DNA of 64,000 bases from NCBI GenBank assembly GCA_027214385.1, contig JAPVXR010000015.1, positions 7,501 to 71,500 of the forward strand, written 5' to 3'. The notes under the pieces are model-generated. The model was given only the letters and a program-made list of their open reading frames with translations, had not been told where the DNA came from and searched no databases. Below are positions 9,341 to 17,944 of this stretch, piece after piece; positions within the stretch are counted from its first letter, which is position 1; the number at the start of each line of letters is the position of its first letter. This stretch comes from Cryomorphaceae bacterium 1068. Lineage in GTDB: Bacteria > Bacteroidota > Bacteroidia > Flavobacteriales_D > Cryomorphaceae. A program made the position numbers and the translations under genes.

Positions 9341-11104
9341 ATGGAGCTTAAAGCAGATAAAACGAGGCTATTCGATTTCTACGATTTTCAACTAGAGCAC
9401 TTCCCTCAAGAAGTTGCTATCGCTGATAAAGTGAATGGAAAATGGGTAACACTTTCTACCCAAGGAGTAATTGACGCTGCAAATGCTTTAAGCACGGGCC
9501 TGTTAGAAAAAGGTATTAAGCCGGGAGATAAAATTGCTATCATTTCCAACAATCGCTCTGAGTGGGTGATCACCGATTTAGCCATCCTCCAAATCGGTGC
9601 TATCAATGTCCCGGTTTATCCCACCATTGGCGATGACGGCTATGCTTTCATTTTTAATGATTCGGAAGTAAAGATTGTTTTTGTCTCAGACGACGAGCTC
9701 TTGGCAAAAGCCAAATTGGCAAAAGAAAAGTCTCCTACGGTGGAGGAGATCTACACGTTTGATACTATTTCTGGAGCAAAACATTGGAAGAAACTTCAGA
9801 GTCAGAAAGCTGATTTGGACCAAATCAAGACACTTCGAGATGGGGTCAAAGCCGAAGACTTAGCAACATTGATCTACACCTCAGGTACTACAGGAACACC
9901 GAAAGGTGTGATGCTTTCACATAAGAATGTAGCGAGCAATGCCATAGCTAGTAAGAAGAGGCTTCCCGTAAATACGGATGCCAATGGTGTCAGCTTTCTT
10001 CCGCTCTGCCACATCTATGAGCGCATGATCATTTACCTCTATGCTTACACAGGAGTGTCGCTCTATTTTGCCGAATCTATGGAAACTATAGGGGACGATA
10101 TCCGCGATGTTCAACCACAAGTATTTACCGCTGTCCCTCGACTACTCGAAAAAGTATACGATAAGATCATTGACAAAGGGGCTGCGCTGACAGGGATCAA
10201 AAAAGCCTTATTCTTTTGGGCTGTGAGTGTTGGTGATCAGTATGAACCTTACGGCGCAAACGGTCCGATCTATGAGATCAAACTTAAAATAGCCCGAAAA
10301 CTGATTTTCAGTAAATGGCAGGAAGCCCTCGGCGGAAATGTGCGGGCCGTAGCGAGCGGAAGTGCTGCTTTGAACCCTAAATTGGCAAGAATCTTTAACG
10401 CAGCGAATATTCCCGTGCTGGAAGGTTATGGTCTTACTGAGACTTCGCCTGTGATCAGCGTCAATGAACTTGACAATAACGGACTGAAATTCGGGACTAC
10501 GGGTCGTCCGATTGATGACGTACATGTAAAAATAGCGGAGGATGGAGAAATTTTAGCCAAAGGCCCGAACGTGATGATGGGCTATTACAAACGACAGGAT
10601 TTAACGGACGAGGTTATTAAGGATGGTTGGTTTCATACAGGAGATATAGGTGAGTTAGTAGATGGCGAATTCCTTAAAATTACGGATCGTAAGAAAGAGA
10701 TTTTCAAGACTTCGGGAGGAAAGTACATCGCTCCTCAGTTGATGGAAAACAAGTTTAAGGAGAGCCGATTCATCGAGCAGATCATCGTCATAGGTGAATA
10801 CCAAAAGCACCCTTCAGCCCTAGTTGTCCCTACTTTTGAATTTCTTGAGGAATGGTGCAAGCGAAAGAACATAGACTGCTCGTCACGAGAAAAAATGCTC
10901 TCCGATCAACGAGTTATTGATCGCTTTCAAGAAGAGATAGATCATTACAATGCCCCTTTTGGTAAATGGGAGCAGATCAAGAAATTTGAACTCTTGCCCG
11001 AGGAATTCACCGTTGAGAACAGCATGGTGACCCCTACCCTAAAGCTCAAGCGCAAGATCATTCATGCCAAATACGAATCTCTTATCGAGAAAATATATAG
11101 CTAA
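9341..11104 (+). CDS. Long-chain fatty acid-CoA ligase (AMP-forming, FadD15-like)
   Basis: This 587-residue member of the ANL superfamily activates fatty acids to acyl-CoA through an acyl-AMP. The AMP-binding P-loop YTSGTTGTPKG is at residues 179-189. Later come GYGLTETSP, the adenine-contact TGDIG and the hinge-and-lysine region ITDRKKEIFKTSGGKY. The length and motifs match bacterial FadD15/ACSL-type long-chain ligases. It is monocistronic, with its own terminator at 11132. It would feed the beta-oxidation operon about 7 kb downstream, although the two are not contiguous. Confidence 0.93.
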   Translation: MELKADKTRLFDFYDFQLEHFPQEVAIADKVNGKWVTLSTQGVIDAANALSTGLLEKGIKPGDKIAIISNNRSEWVITDLAILQIGAINVPVYPTIGDDGYAFIFNDSEVKIVFVSDDELLAKAKLAKEKSPTVEEIYTFDTISGAKHWKKLQSQKADLDQIKTLRDGVKAEDLATLIYTSGTTGTPKGVMLSHKNVASNAIASKKRLPVNTDANGVSFLPLCHIYERMIIYLYAYTGVSLYFAESMETIGDDIRDVQPQVFTAVPRLLEKVYDKIIDKGAALTGIKKALFFWAVSVGDQYEPYGANGPIYEIKLKIARKLIFSKWQEALGGNVRAVASGSAALNPKLARIFNAANIPVLEGYGLTETSPVISVNELDNNGLKFGTTGRPIDDVHVKIAEDGEILAKGPNVMMGYYKRQDLTDEVIKDGWFHTGDIGELVDGEFLKITDRKKEIFKTSGGKYIAPQLMENKFKESRFIEQIIVIGEYQKHPSALVVPTFEFLEEWCKRKNIDCSSREKMLSDQRVIDRFQEEIDHYNAPFGKWEQIKKFELLPEEFTVENSMVTPTLKLKRKIIHAKYESLIEKIYS

Positions 11105-11131
11105 GATTCAGCCTTGAAATTTTCTTTACCT

Positions 11132-11153
11132 ACCCCTCTATTTCGGGGTTTTT
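11132..11153 (+). terminator. Rho-independent terminator of the acyl-CoA ligase gene
   Basis: A short ACCCC...GGGGT hairpin is followed by a run of five T. It sits 28 bp downstream of the ligase stop. Confidence 0.65.
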
Positions 11154-11217
11154 CTTTACGACCTTTGCCCAACATTTAAAGCCTTAGAGCTGTTTTTAGA
11201 TTGAAAAAGTTCAAACT

Positions 11218-11892
11218 ATGAAAACCAGAAGTTGGGTACTTACCCTCATTATTTTTGTTGCCATTCTAATAGGTGGCATGGTACTGGCCTACCCCTTGCT
11301 CAAAAGTGAGAAAAAACTGAAGGTTTACCAACCTGCGGATGTCAATCCCAAATTGGTAGATAAGTCCAAACAAAAGGTACAAAAAGACCATGCGGTGGCC
11401 GACTTCAAGCTAGTCAATCAACTTGGCGATACGATTACTCAAGCTGATTTTGAAAACAAGATCTATGTAGCAGATTTCTTCTTTGCGACTTGCCCTTCTA
11501 TTTGTCCGATTATGAGCCGAAATATTTCAGTGCTTCAAGAAGAATTTGCCGATCGTCCTGAAGTTATGTTCTTATCGCATTCGGTCACTCCGGATATAGA
11601 TAGCGTGGCAGCTCTGTACGAATATGGAGAACTCTATGATACTAACCCTGAAAGATGGATGTTAACTACAGGAGACAAAAAGCACATTTACGAGCTTGCG
11701 CGAAAAAGCTATTTCGCCGTGCTAGACGAAGGCGACGGAGGCAAACAAGACTTCATTCACACCGAAAATTTTATCCTAGTAGACACCGATCGGAGATTGC
11801 GCGGATTTTACGATGGTACCAGCGAAGCGGATATGCTTCGATTGGCAGACGAGATTGAGATTTTGTTGGAAGAAGAGTTTTCTGAAGAGTAG
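11218..11892 (+). CDS. SCO1/SenC family copper protein
   Basis: This 224-residue protein has an N-terminal membrane anchor (residues 7-27) and a thioredoxin-like domain facing the periplasm. The copper ligands of the SCO family are present: C92 and C96 in TCPSICPIM and H181 in DFIHTENF. Family members deliver copper to cytochrome c oxidase (CuA site) or act as thiol reductases. No oxidase gene is nearby, so the partner is inferred only. The gene stands alone between the ligase terminator and an inverted-repeat region. Confidence 0.92.
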   Translation: MKTRSWVLTLIIFVAILIGGMVLAYPLLKSEKKLKVYQPADVNPKLVDKSKQKVQKDHAVADFKLVNQLGDTITQADFENKIYVADFFFATCPSICPIMSRNISVLQEEFADRPEVMFLSHSVTPDIDSVAALYEYGELYDTNPERWMLTTGDKKHIYELARKSYFAVLDEGDGGKQDFIHTENFILVDTDRRLRGFYDGTSEADMLRLADEIEILLEEEFSEE

Positions 11893-11911
11893 GAAATTAT
11901 AAATGTCGTAT

Positions 11912-12035
11912 GAAGTACAAAGTATTATGTACAAAGATTACATGACGTAAACAGATCATTGGAAAGTCGCCATCTTTGCGCTCGAAAAACCATTAAGAAT
12001 ACCTTACCATCTTTATACTTTGTACTTAATACTTC
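11912..12035. repeat. Pair of 27-bp imperfect inverted repeats (AAGTACAAAGTA type)
   Basis: Arm 11912-11938 and the reverse complement of arm 12009-12035 agree at 21 of 27 positions. They include a perfect 13-bp core, AAGTACAAAGTAT at 11913-11925 against ATACTTTGTACTT at 12015-12027. The arms enclose 70 bp with a CATCTTTGCGC promoter-like sequence at 11971. The right arm ends just before the ABC-F start codon. It could be a small non-autonomous element or a regulatory structure. Confidence 0.6.
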
Positions 12036-12038
12036 TGC

Positions 12039-13907
12039 ATGAACCTCCTCTCCGTCGAAAACCTTTCCAAGCGCTATGGCCCTAAGCTACTGTTCGAGAA
12101 CTTCTCATTTGGCATGGCTAAAGGCGAGAAAGTGGCCATCGTAGCTCCGAATGGATCGGGAAAGACGACGCTACTCAGAGCCATCGCAGGGGTAGAACCG
12201 GCCGACTCAGGCGAGATTACGTTTAGAAGTGGAATACGAGTGGGGTATTTACCACAAGAGCCTGAATTTGCTGAAGGCCTTAGTTTGACAGATGCCATTA
12301 TGGTGTCTGACAACCCGATGACGGGCGCCATTAAAAAGTACGAGAAGGCCATCCAAAATCCCGACGATGGAGATGCTTTACAGCAGGCTATGGAGGAAAT
12401 GGATCATACCAACGCCTGGGATTTCGAGGCACGCGTGCGGGAAGTGCTAGGGCAATTGGGAATCGAGAATACCGACATGCGGATCGACACGGCATCTGGA
12501 GGTCAGCGCAAAAGAGCTGCCTTGGCTCGTGTTCTCTTGGAAGAGCCCGAGTTCATCATTATGGATGAGCCTACTAACCACTTAGATCTTGACACCATTG
12601 AGTGGCTGGAGAAATGGCTCGCATCGGGAAATTTCACATTATTGATGGTCACGCACGACCGTTATTTCTTGGACCGCGTTTGTTCCGACATTTTGGAAAT
12701 CGATCGCGGCGAATTGGTGAGATACACGGGTAACTACACCTACTTCCTGGAAAAGAAAGCAGAGCGTGAAGCAAGCCTTGCAAGTAGTGTGGGAAAGGCC
12801 AAAAACCTTATGCGCACTGAATTGGAGTGGATCAGACGTCAACCCAAAGCGCGTGGAACGAAATCCAAATCAAGGGTCGATGCTTTTGAAGGAATCAAAG
12901 CACAGGCTACGATCCGCACCGACAAGAGTAGCGTTGAACTAGGCGTAAAAACCGAACGGCTCGGCTCGAAGATCGTCGAGTTCCACAAGGTTTCTAAATC
13001 TTTCGGCGACCTGAAGATTACCGATCATCTTGACTACAACTTCCAGCGAAAAGAAAAGCTGGGCGTAGTCGGAAAAAACGGAACGGGGAAAACCACTTTC
13101 GTGAAAATGCTCTTGGGTGAGCTAGAGCCCGATCAAGGAAAAATCGTTCAGGGAGAAACGGTGAAGTTTGGTCATTACGATCAAATCGGACTGACAGGTG
13201 CCGATCAAAAAAGGGTAATCGAAGTAGTAACAGACATTGCCGATATCATCGAATTGCACAAAGGACAAAAGCTTTCTGCCACGCAAATGCTCGAGCGATT
13301 TCTCTTTGCAAGAGACAAGCATTGGCAGCTCGTTGCTACCTTGAGCGGAGGAGAAAAAAGAAGGCTCTATTTACTCACAGTCTTAATGTCCAACCCAAAT
13401 TTTTTGGTGCTCGATGAGCCTACAAATGACTTAGATATAGACACCCTTCAGGTTTTGGAGGATTACCTTCAGACTTATGACGGCTGTCTGGTTGTGGTTT
13501 CTCACGACCGATTCTTTATGGACAAGGTAGTCGATCATCTTTTCGTTTTTGAAGGTCAGGGAGAAATCAGAGATTTCCCGGGGAACTATACCCAATACCG
13601 AGAGAAGAAGAGAGTAGAAGACAAAACCTCTACAAAAGAAATAGCAGCCGAGAAAAAACAATTCGAGTCTTCAGAACCCGAGAAAAAAGCGAAAACCAAA
13701 CTCACTTACGGTGAGCGCCTCGAATTTGAAAAGCTGGAAAAGAGCATTGAGAAATTGGAGGAGAAAAAAGCAAAGCTTGCAGAGCTTCTCTCATCAACCA
13801 ACGACAACGAAGAGTTAATGAAAATCTCAGCTGAGCTCGAAGCAGTAGTCAAAGAATGTGATGCTCAGAATGATCGCTGGTTGGAGTTAGCGGAATGGGC
13901 GGAATAA
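12039..13907 (+). CDS. ABC-F family ATPase (Uup-like)
   Basis: The 622-residue protein contains two ABC ATPase domains and no membrane segments, as in ABC-F proteins that act on the ribosome. Domain 1 has Walker A APNGSGKT (36-43), signature SGGQRKRAALA and MDEPTNHLDLDT. Domain 2 has GKNGTGKTT, LSGGEKRRLYLL and LDEPTNDLDIDT. The linker holds a basic EWIRRQPKARGTKSKSRV stretch, and the C-terminal 70 residues are a charged coiled coil. Both features are typical of Uup, a factor linked to ribosome assembly and structured-DNA tolerance. The exact subfamily needs a phylogeny. Confidence 0.92.
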   Translation: MNLLSVENLSKRYGPKLLFENFSFGMAKGEKVAIVAPNGSGKTTLLRAIAGVEPADSGEITFRSGIRVGYLPQEPEFAEGLSLTDAIMVSDNPMTGAIKKYEKAIQNPDDGDALQQAMEEMDHTNAWDFEARVREVLGQLGIENTDMRIDTASGGQRKRAALARVLLEEPEFIIMDEPTNHLDLDTIEWLEKWLASGNFTLLMVTHDRYFLDRVCSDILEIDRGELVRYTGNYTYFLEKKAEREASLASSVGKAKNLMRTELEWIRRQPKARGTKSKSRVDAFEGIKAQATIRTDKSSVELGVKTERLGSKIVEFHKVSKSFGDLKITDHLDYNFQRKEKLGVVGKNGTGKTTFVKMLLGELEPDQGKIVQGETVKFGHYDQIGLTGADQKRVIEVVTDIADIIELHKGQKLSATQMLERFLFARDKHWQLVATLSGGEKRRLYLLTVLMSNPNFLVLDEPTNDLDIDTLQVLEDYLQTYDGCLVVVSHDRFFMDKVVDHLFVFEGQGEIRDFPGNYTQYREKKRVEDKTSTKEIAAEKKQFESSEPEKKAKTKLTYGERLEFEKLEKSIEKLEEKKAKLAELLSSTNDNEELMKISAELEAVVKECDAQNDRWLELAEWAE

Positions 13908-13965
13908 ATTTATTCATCTAAGCTCGATTGTCGCAACGTACCGAGTACCAAATAAAAGATAAGTT

Positions 13966-15012
13966 CTATTCAGCAGTTTTACTCAGTTTGATGGAGCCAT
14001 TATACGTATCCGTCTTCAGAGTAGCAATGTAAAGGCCTGATGAAAGATTTGTTCCATCGAGCAAAAAACTATGGCTGCCTGGATTCTGATTTCCTAAACG
14101 TAAATGCTCAACCTGCTTGCCCGTTAGGTCGAAGATGATGATCTCTACATCAGATTTATCCGGTAGTTGATAGTTCAACCTCGTTTGGTTCGAAAAGGGA
14201 TTGGGATAGTTGGCTTCAAGACCGTAACCTTCCTGGAAAGGATTAGTCGTACCCAAGGTCATCAGCGGACCGTTGAATCCGGCGCTGACTATTGCAACCT
14301 CGCCGGAGTTGCTTGGATTTTCATCCGCACACTCCAAAAGCACGCTTGCACCACTTAGAGTCAGATATTGATAATCCACATAATTTCCCTCTTGACTGGA
14401 GTTAGTGCTAATTCGAATTCTGAGAGCATCTTCACTCGTCCCGTCAGGCAGTATCAAAGTTCCAAAAGCATCAACAAAATAGGCTATTTCCAATTGCTCT
14501 ATGGACCCTACATCGCCTCCTTGAATTGGTGTTCGAGTAGAAGACGACTCCCACTCTGTTCCAAAATTTAATGGGTAAGAAATATCCCTCAAAACAGGTG
14601 AGTAATACTCAAATTCCGCATCAGAAAAGCCCGAGATCTCAGTTACAATCCCACTCAAATCAAATCCTTGATCGTTTACATAGTAGTGAAAACTGGTGAA
14701 GGTAAATTCTGTTGTTTCAAAAACAGTTCTGAAACAAATATTCGCCTCAGAGAAGTCAACCCCATAAAGAGTATTCTCAGGAGAAAGGCCAGTTTGAACG
14801 AAGGTTTCATCGAATGTTAGTCCTGAAAAATCAAACACATTTCCACCTCCGGGCTCACCAATATCAACTGTTTGTTCTGCATAATCATAGTATACATTCG
14901 TAGTGTTGCCATCAGAAAAAACAGCAGTTAAATCCTCGGCCTCGATGGTAATCTGAGAAAAAGAAATCGAGGCAATAAAAAGCGACGTAAAAAGAAGAGA
15001 TAGGTTTTTCAT
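13966..15012 (-). CDS. Secreted T9SS type A sorting domain protein of unknown function
   Basis: I place the start at the ATG at 15012, giving 348 residues with a signal peptide (MKNLSLLFTSLFIASISFSQ). An in-frame upstream start at 15126 would bury this signal behind 38 residues and lies beyond a good -7 box at 15038-15045. The mature part is beta-rich with no family I recognise. It ends in a T9SS sorting domain with YPNPFSNQT, FDLTGKQ and GLYIATL. It is probably exported and surface-attached. It is monocistronic and divergent from the aspartic protease-like gene. Confidence 0.85.
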   Translation of the reverse strand: MKNLSLLFTSLFIASISFSQITIEAEDLTAVFSDGNTTNVYYDYAEQTVDIGEPGGGNVFDFSGLTFDETFVQTGLSPENTLYGVDFSEANICFRTVFETTEFTFTSFHYYVNDQGFDLSGIVTEISGFSDAEFEYYSPVLRDISYPLNFGTEWESSSTRTPIQGGDVGSIEQLEIAYFVDAFGTLILPDGTSEDALRIRISTNSSQEGNYVDYQYLTLSGASVLLECADENPSNSGEVAIVSAGFNGPLMTLGTTNPFQEGYGLEANYPNPFSNQTRLNYQLPDKSDVEIIIFDLTGKQVEHLRLGNQNPGSHSFLLDGTNLSSGLYIATLKTDTYNGSIKLSKTAE

Positions 15013-15037
15013 TAAGAGCGATAGTTTGGTAAGTTTC

Positions 15038-15045
15038 CAAATGTA
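15038..15045 (-). promoter_or_regulatory. Promoter -7 box for the T9SS protein gene
   Basis: The minus strand reads TACATTTG (TAnnTTTG), 26 bp before the chosen ATG at 15012. Its position downstream of the alternative start at 15126 supports the shorter protein. Confidence 0.5.
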
Positions 15046-15115
15046 GATAATTATTTGGCAAAGAGCTTTTAGCATCGATCTACCAATTACTCTAGTTATA
15101 TTTAAAGGCCGGCGA

Positions 15116-16036
15116 ATGACACACACTCAAAAACTCCTGTTTCTTCTGTTTCTTATAGTTGAAAGTATGACGCATGCTCAAGAGGCTAGAGTCATCAAAG
15201 TCCCGATCATCATCGAGAATAACCTGATCAGTGTGATACTTGCTGTTCAAAAAACGGATACGCTCTTGCTATACACTGACACAGGAGGCAAAAACTACTT
15301 GTACAGAAGCGGACTAAAAAAACTCGGACTGAAAAAGAGCAAGTCTAATCTATGGAGTCCTGAGATTGCTAAGATTTTCCGCTCTTCGAACATTCCCCTT
15401 CCCTTTGAAAAGCAGTTGAATTTCATAAAAGATCCAAAGGCCTCCGAAGACGGAATGCTCGGGCGAGAATGGTTTGCCCGAAGGGCTTGGCTCTTTGATT
15501 ACGAAAGTGAAACATTGAGTCTTGCAAATTTTACACAACAAGAGACTGAAGCGGAAGAAAAAATTCCATTGGGTTTCAAAAAGGATAGCCTCGGAAACCA
15601 TACAGACCACTTGCCGCGAATAGAAGTTTTCATTGATAATGACACACTGTCTTTTCTCTTTGACACCGGGGCACAAGCCTTTCTTTCGGATGAAGCTCAA
15701 GCGTATTTTCAATGCACTGAAAAAGTGGCTACAAGCTTTATCAATGCTACCTATTTTGAGAAATGGAAAGCTGCACATCCCGATTGGATGATTCTAAAAG
15801 GCGGAGATCAATCCTTTGGAAAGAGTGCGGATATAATCGTAGCGCCTCACGTACAGATTGGCAGTCGATCTATCGGTCCTGTGGCTTTCACAAAAAGGGA
15901 AGACTTCAACTTCGAGATCATGTCTGAACGGTTTATGGATTCCGAAATAGTTGGGGCCATTGGCGGAAACGCACTGAGCCAACTCGAAAGATTCATTATC
16001 GACTATCCGAATGAAATGATGAGTCTTATCGATTAG
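15116..16036 (+). CDS. Exported two-domain retropepsin-like aspartic protease candidate
   Basis: This 306-residue protein starts with a signal peptide ending near ...MTHAQ. It holds two copies of the retropepsin signature: hydrophobic-D-T-G at residues 55-57 (LLLYTDTGG) with a later GMLG at 113-116, and again at 183-185 (FLFDTGA) with GAIGG at 280-284. Each half also ends in a similar DYExETLSL / DYPNEMMSL segment, which suggests an internal duplication. If both aspartates act together the chain would form one pepsin-like active site. No substrate is known. It stands alone, divergent from the T9SS gene and convergent with lysA. Confidence 0.72.
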   Translation: MTHTQKLLFLLFLIVESMTHAQEARVIKVPIIIENNLISVILAVQKTDTLLLYTDTGGKNYLYRSGLKKLGLKKSKSNLWSPEIAKIFRSSNIPLPFEKQLNFIKDPKASEDGMLGREWFARRAWLFDYESETLSLANFTQQETEAEEKIPLGFKKDSLGNHTDHLPRIEVFIDNDTLSFLFDTGAQAFLSDEAQAYFQCTEKVATSFINATYFEKWKAAHPDWMILKGGDQSFGKSADIIVAPHVQIGSRSIGPVAFTKREDFNFEIMSERFMDSEIVGAIGGNALSQLERFIIDYPNEMMSLID

Positions 16037-16067
16037 TGAAACCAGCTGATCAAAATCGATTCACGGT

Positions 16068-17297
16068 CTAGAGAACCTCAATCTGATTTTTCATCAAATC
16101 ATCAAAGGTTTCCCTTTTTCGAATCAGGTGAGCTTTCCCATCAAGAATCAAAACTTCCGCAGGCCGCAAACGGGAATTGTAATTCGACGCCATCGTAAAT
16201 CCGTAAGCTCCGGCATTGTAAATGGCCAATACATCTCCCGCTCTCACTTCAGTCAGCTTTCGGTCGTAGCCGAATGTATCCGTCTCGCAAATGTATCCGA
16301 CTACTGAGTAGACCCGCTGCGTTTCACCTCGATTACTGATATTGACGATATGATGATAGGCCTCGTACATCATCGGCCGAATGAGGTGATTTTGACCCGA
16401 GTCCACCCCCGCAAAAACAGTAGAAACGGTCTGCTTCACCACGTTGACCTTCACTAAAAAAATACCCGCTTCACTCACCAAGAACTTTCCGGGCTCAAAC
16501 CACAATTCGAGCTTCTTGCCATAGGTTTTGCAGAATTCCTCGAACCGCTTTCCGAGAACTTTTCCCAAGCGATCGATATCAGTGGTCACATCATCTTTGC
16601 GATATCCCACCTTAAAACCTGAGCCGAGATCAACGTACCTGAGGTTCTCGAAATTCATCGCGGCTTCAAAGAGCAGTTCTGCTGCGTGAGTGAACACTTC
16701 GGCGTCCACAATATCGGATCCTGTGTGCATGTGCAATCCGGCAATGTCCATATTGTTGGCTTTCACCACTCGGATTACATGCCTGATTTGATGTATCGAT
16801 ATTCCGAATTTCGAATCAATATGTCCCGTTTGGATATGCGCATTTCCCCCTGCCATCACATGTGGATTTATGCGAATACAAACGGGAACTGAGCTTTGGT
16901 ATTTGTGACCAAACTGCTCCAGAATGGAGATATTATCGATGTTGATATTGACGCCCATTTGAACAGCCTCCTCCATTTCTTCCATAGATACACCATTGGG
17001 TGTATAGAGGATCTCCTCAGGCTCGAATCCTGCTTTTAAACCCAGGCGAACTTCATTCATTGAAACCGCATCGATTCCACTACCCTCCTGCTTTAGCAGT
17101 TTCAAAATATTAATATTCGAATTGGCTTTACAGGCATACTTGATCTTTACGTCTATTCCTTTAAATGCACCTGCGAGCTTTTTGTATTGCTCTCTTATTT
17201 TGGCTCCGCTGTATACGTATAACGGTGTTCCAAATTCTTCGCTAAGGCTAAGTAAACTTACGCCCTCAACTGCATACTCCTCATTTTCAACTTGCAT
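16068..17297 (-). CDS. lysA: Diaminopimelate decarboxylase
   Basis: LysA decarboxylates meso-diaminopimelate to L-lysine with PLP. The PLP lysine is in KYACKANSN, the phosphate-binding and substrate segments are HMHTGSDI and EPGKFLVSEAG, and the catalytic cysteine of the second subunit is in CETDTFGYDR. The protein is 409 residues from the ATG at 17297. A TTG one codon upstream (17300) is less likely. It is monocistronic; a MarR gene diverges upstream. I see no lysine riboswitch-like structure in the 170-bp upstream gap. Confidence 0.95.
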   Translation of the reverse strand: MQVENEEYAVEGVSLLSLSEEFGTPLYVYSGAKIREQYKKLAGAFKGIDVKIKYACKANSNINILKLLKQEGSGIDAVSMNEVRLGLKAGFEPEEILYTPNGVSMEEMEEAVQMGVNINIDNISILEQFGHKYQSSVPVCIRINPHVMAGGNAHIQTGHIDSKFGISIHQIRHVIRVVKANNMDIAGLHMHTGSDIVDAEVFTHAAELLFEAAMNFENLRYVDLGSGFKVGYRKDDVTTDIDRLGKVLGKRFEEFCKTYGKKLELWFEPGKFLVSEAGIFLVKVNVVKQTVSTVFAGVDSGQNHLIRPMMYEAYHHIVNISNRGETQRVYSVVGYICETDTFGYDRKLTEVRAGDVLAIYNAGAYGFTMASNYNSRLRPAEVLILDGKAHLIRKRETFDDLMKNQIEVL

Positions 17298-17468
17298 CAA
17301 CTAAATAGATTGCGAAAGTGTATTTATAAATGCTTAAAGCGCTCAAAATTAGAAGAAGCTCGAAATAACCGAACATTTAGGAGGATAATTCAGTGAAGAG
17401 CACAACCAAAACTGATTAATTTGTTATGCGTGCATACCTTTTTTTATTACCTTAGCGGTCACTAGATT

Positions 17469-17936
17469 ATGAAACCACAACAGACTATCGATTTTCACCT
17501 GCGCTGGCTTTGGCAAAAGATCATCCGCATTTACAATCAGGAAGCCTCCAAATTCGGAGGAACCATGTCTGTGGGATATGTTCTATTGAACATAGATAAG
17601 GATGGGACTCCCAGTACCAAACTCGGCCCAAAAATGGGTATGGAATCCAGAAGTCTTACCCGGACTTTAAAGTCGATGGAAGAAAAAGGTCTTATCTACA
17701 AAACCCAAGATGAGACCGACGGTCGACTCGTACTTATACACCTCACCAACGACGGAAAAAAATACCGCGACACCTCGCGTGAAGTAGTGCTCAAACTAAA
17801 TGAATACGTTCACGAAAACATTGACAGCGATAAGCTAGAGACTTTTTTTGAAGTTTCGATGCAAATCAATGAGCTACTCGATAATCCGAGCATCTATAAA
17901 TTGAAAACCGAATTATCCCCAACCGATAAAAAGTAG
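17469..17936 (+). CDS. MarR family transcriptional regulator (probable fatty-acid degradation regulator)
   Basis: A 155-residue winged-helix protein with the MarR recognition region (ESRSLTRTLKSMEEKGLI) and wing (DETDGRLVLIHLTNDG), flanked by dimerisation helices. It is separated by 8 bp from the beta-oxidation genes on the same strand, so it very probably regulates that operon in response to an acyl-CoA or fatty acid. That role is inferred from position only. I see no clear palindromic operator in the 168 bp upstream. Confidence 0.9.
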   Translation: MKPQQTIDFHLRWLWQKIIRIYNQEASKFGGTMSVGYVLLNIDKDGTPSTKLGPKMGMESRSLTRTLKSMEEKGLIYKTQDETDGRLVLIHLTNDGKKYRDTSREVVLKLNEYVHENIDSDKLETFFEVSMQINELLDNPSIYKLKTELSPTDKK

Positions 17937-17944
17937 ATTAAACC

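Noticed and set aside
15013-15126. Longer N terminus of the T9SS protein
   Set aside because: It would hide the signal peptide and lies across a -7 box.
17298-17468. Lysine riboswitch or attenuator upstream of lysA
   Set aside because: No extended paired structure or terminator-like hairpin was recognised in the gap.
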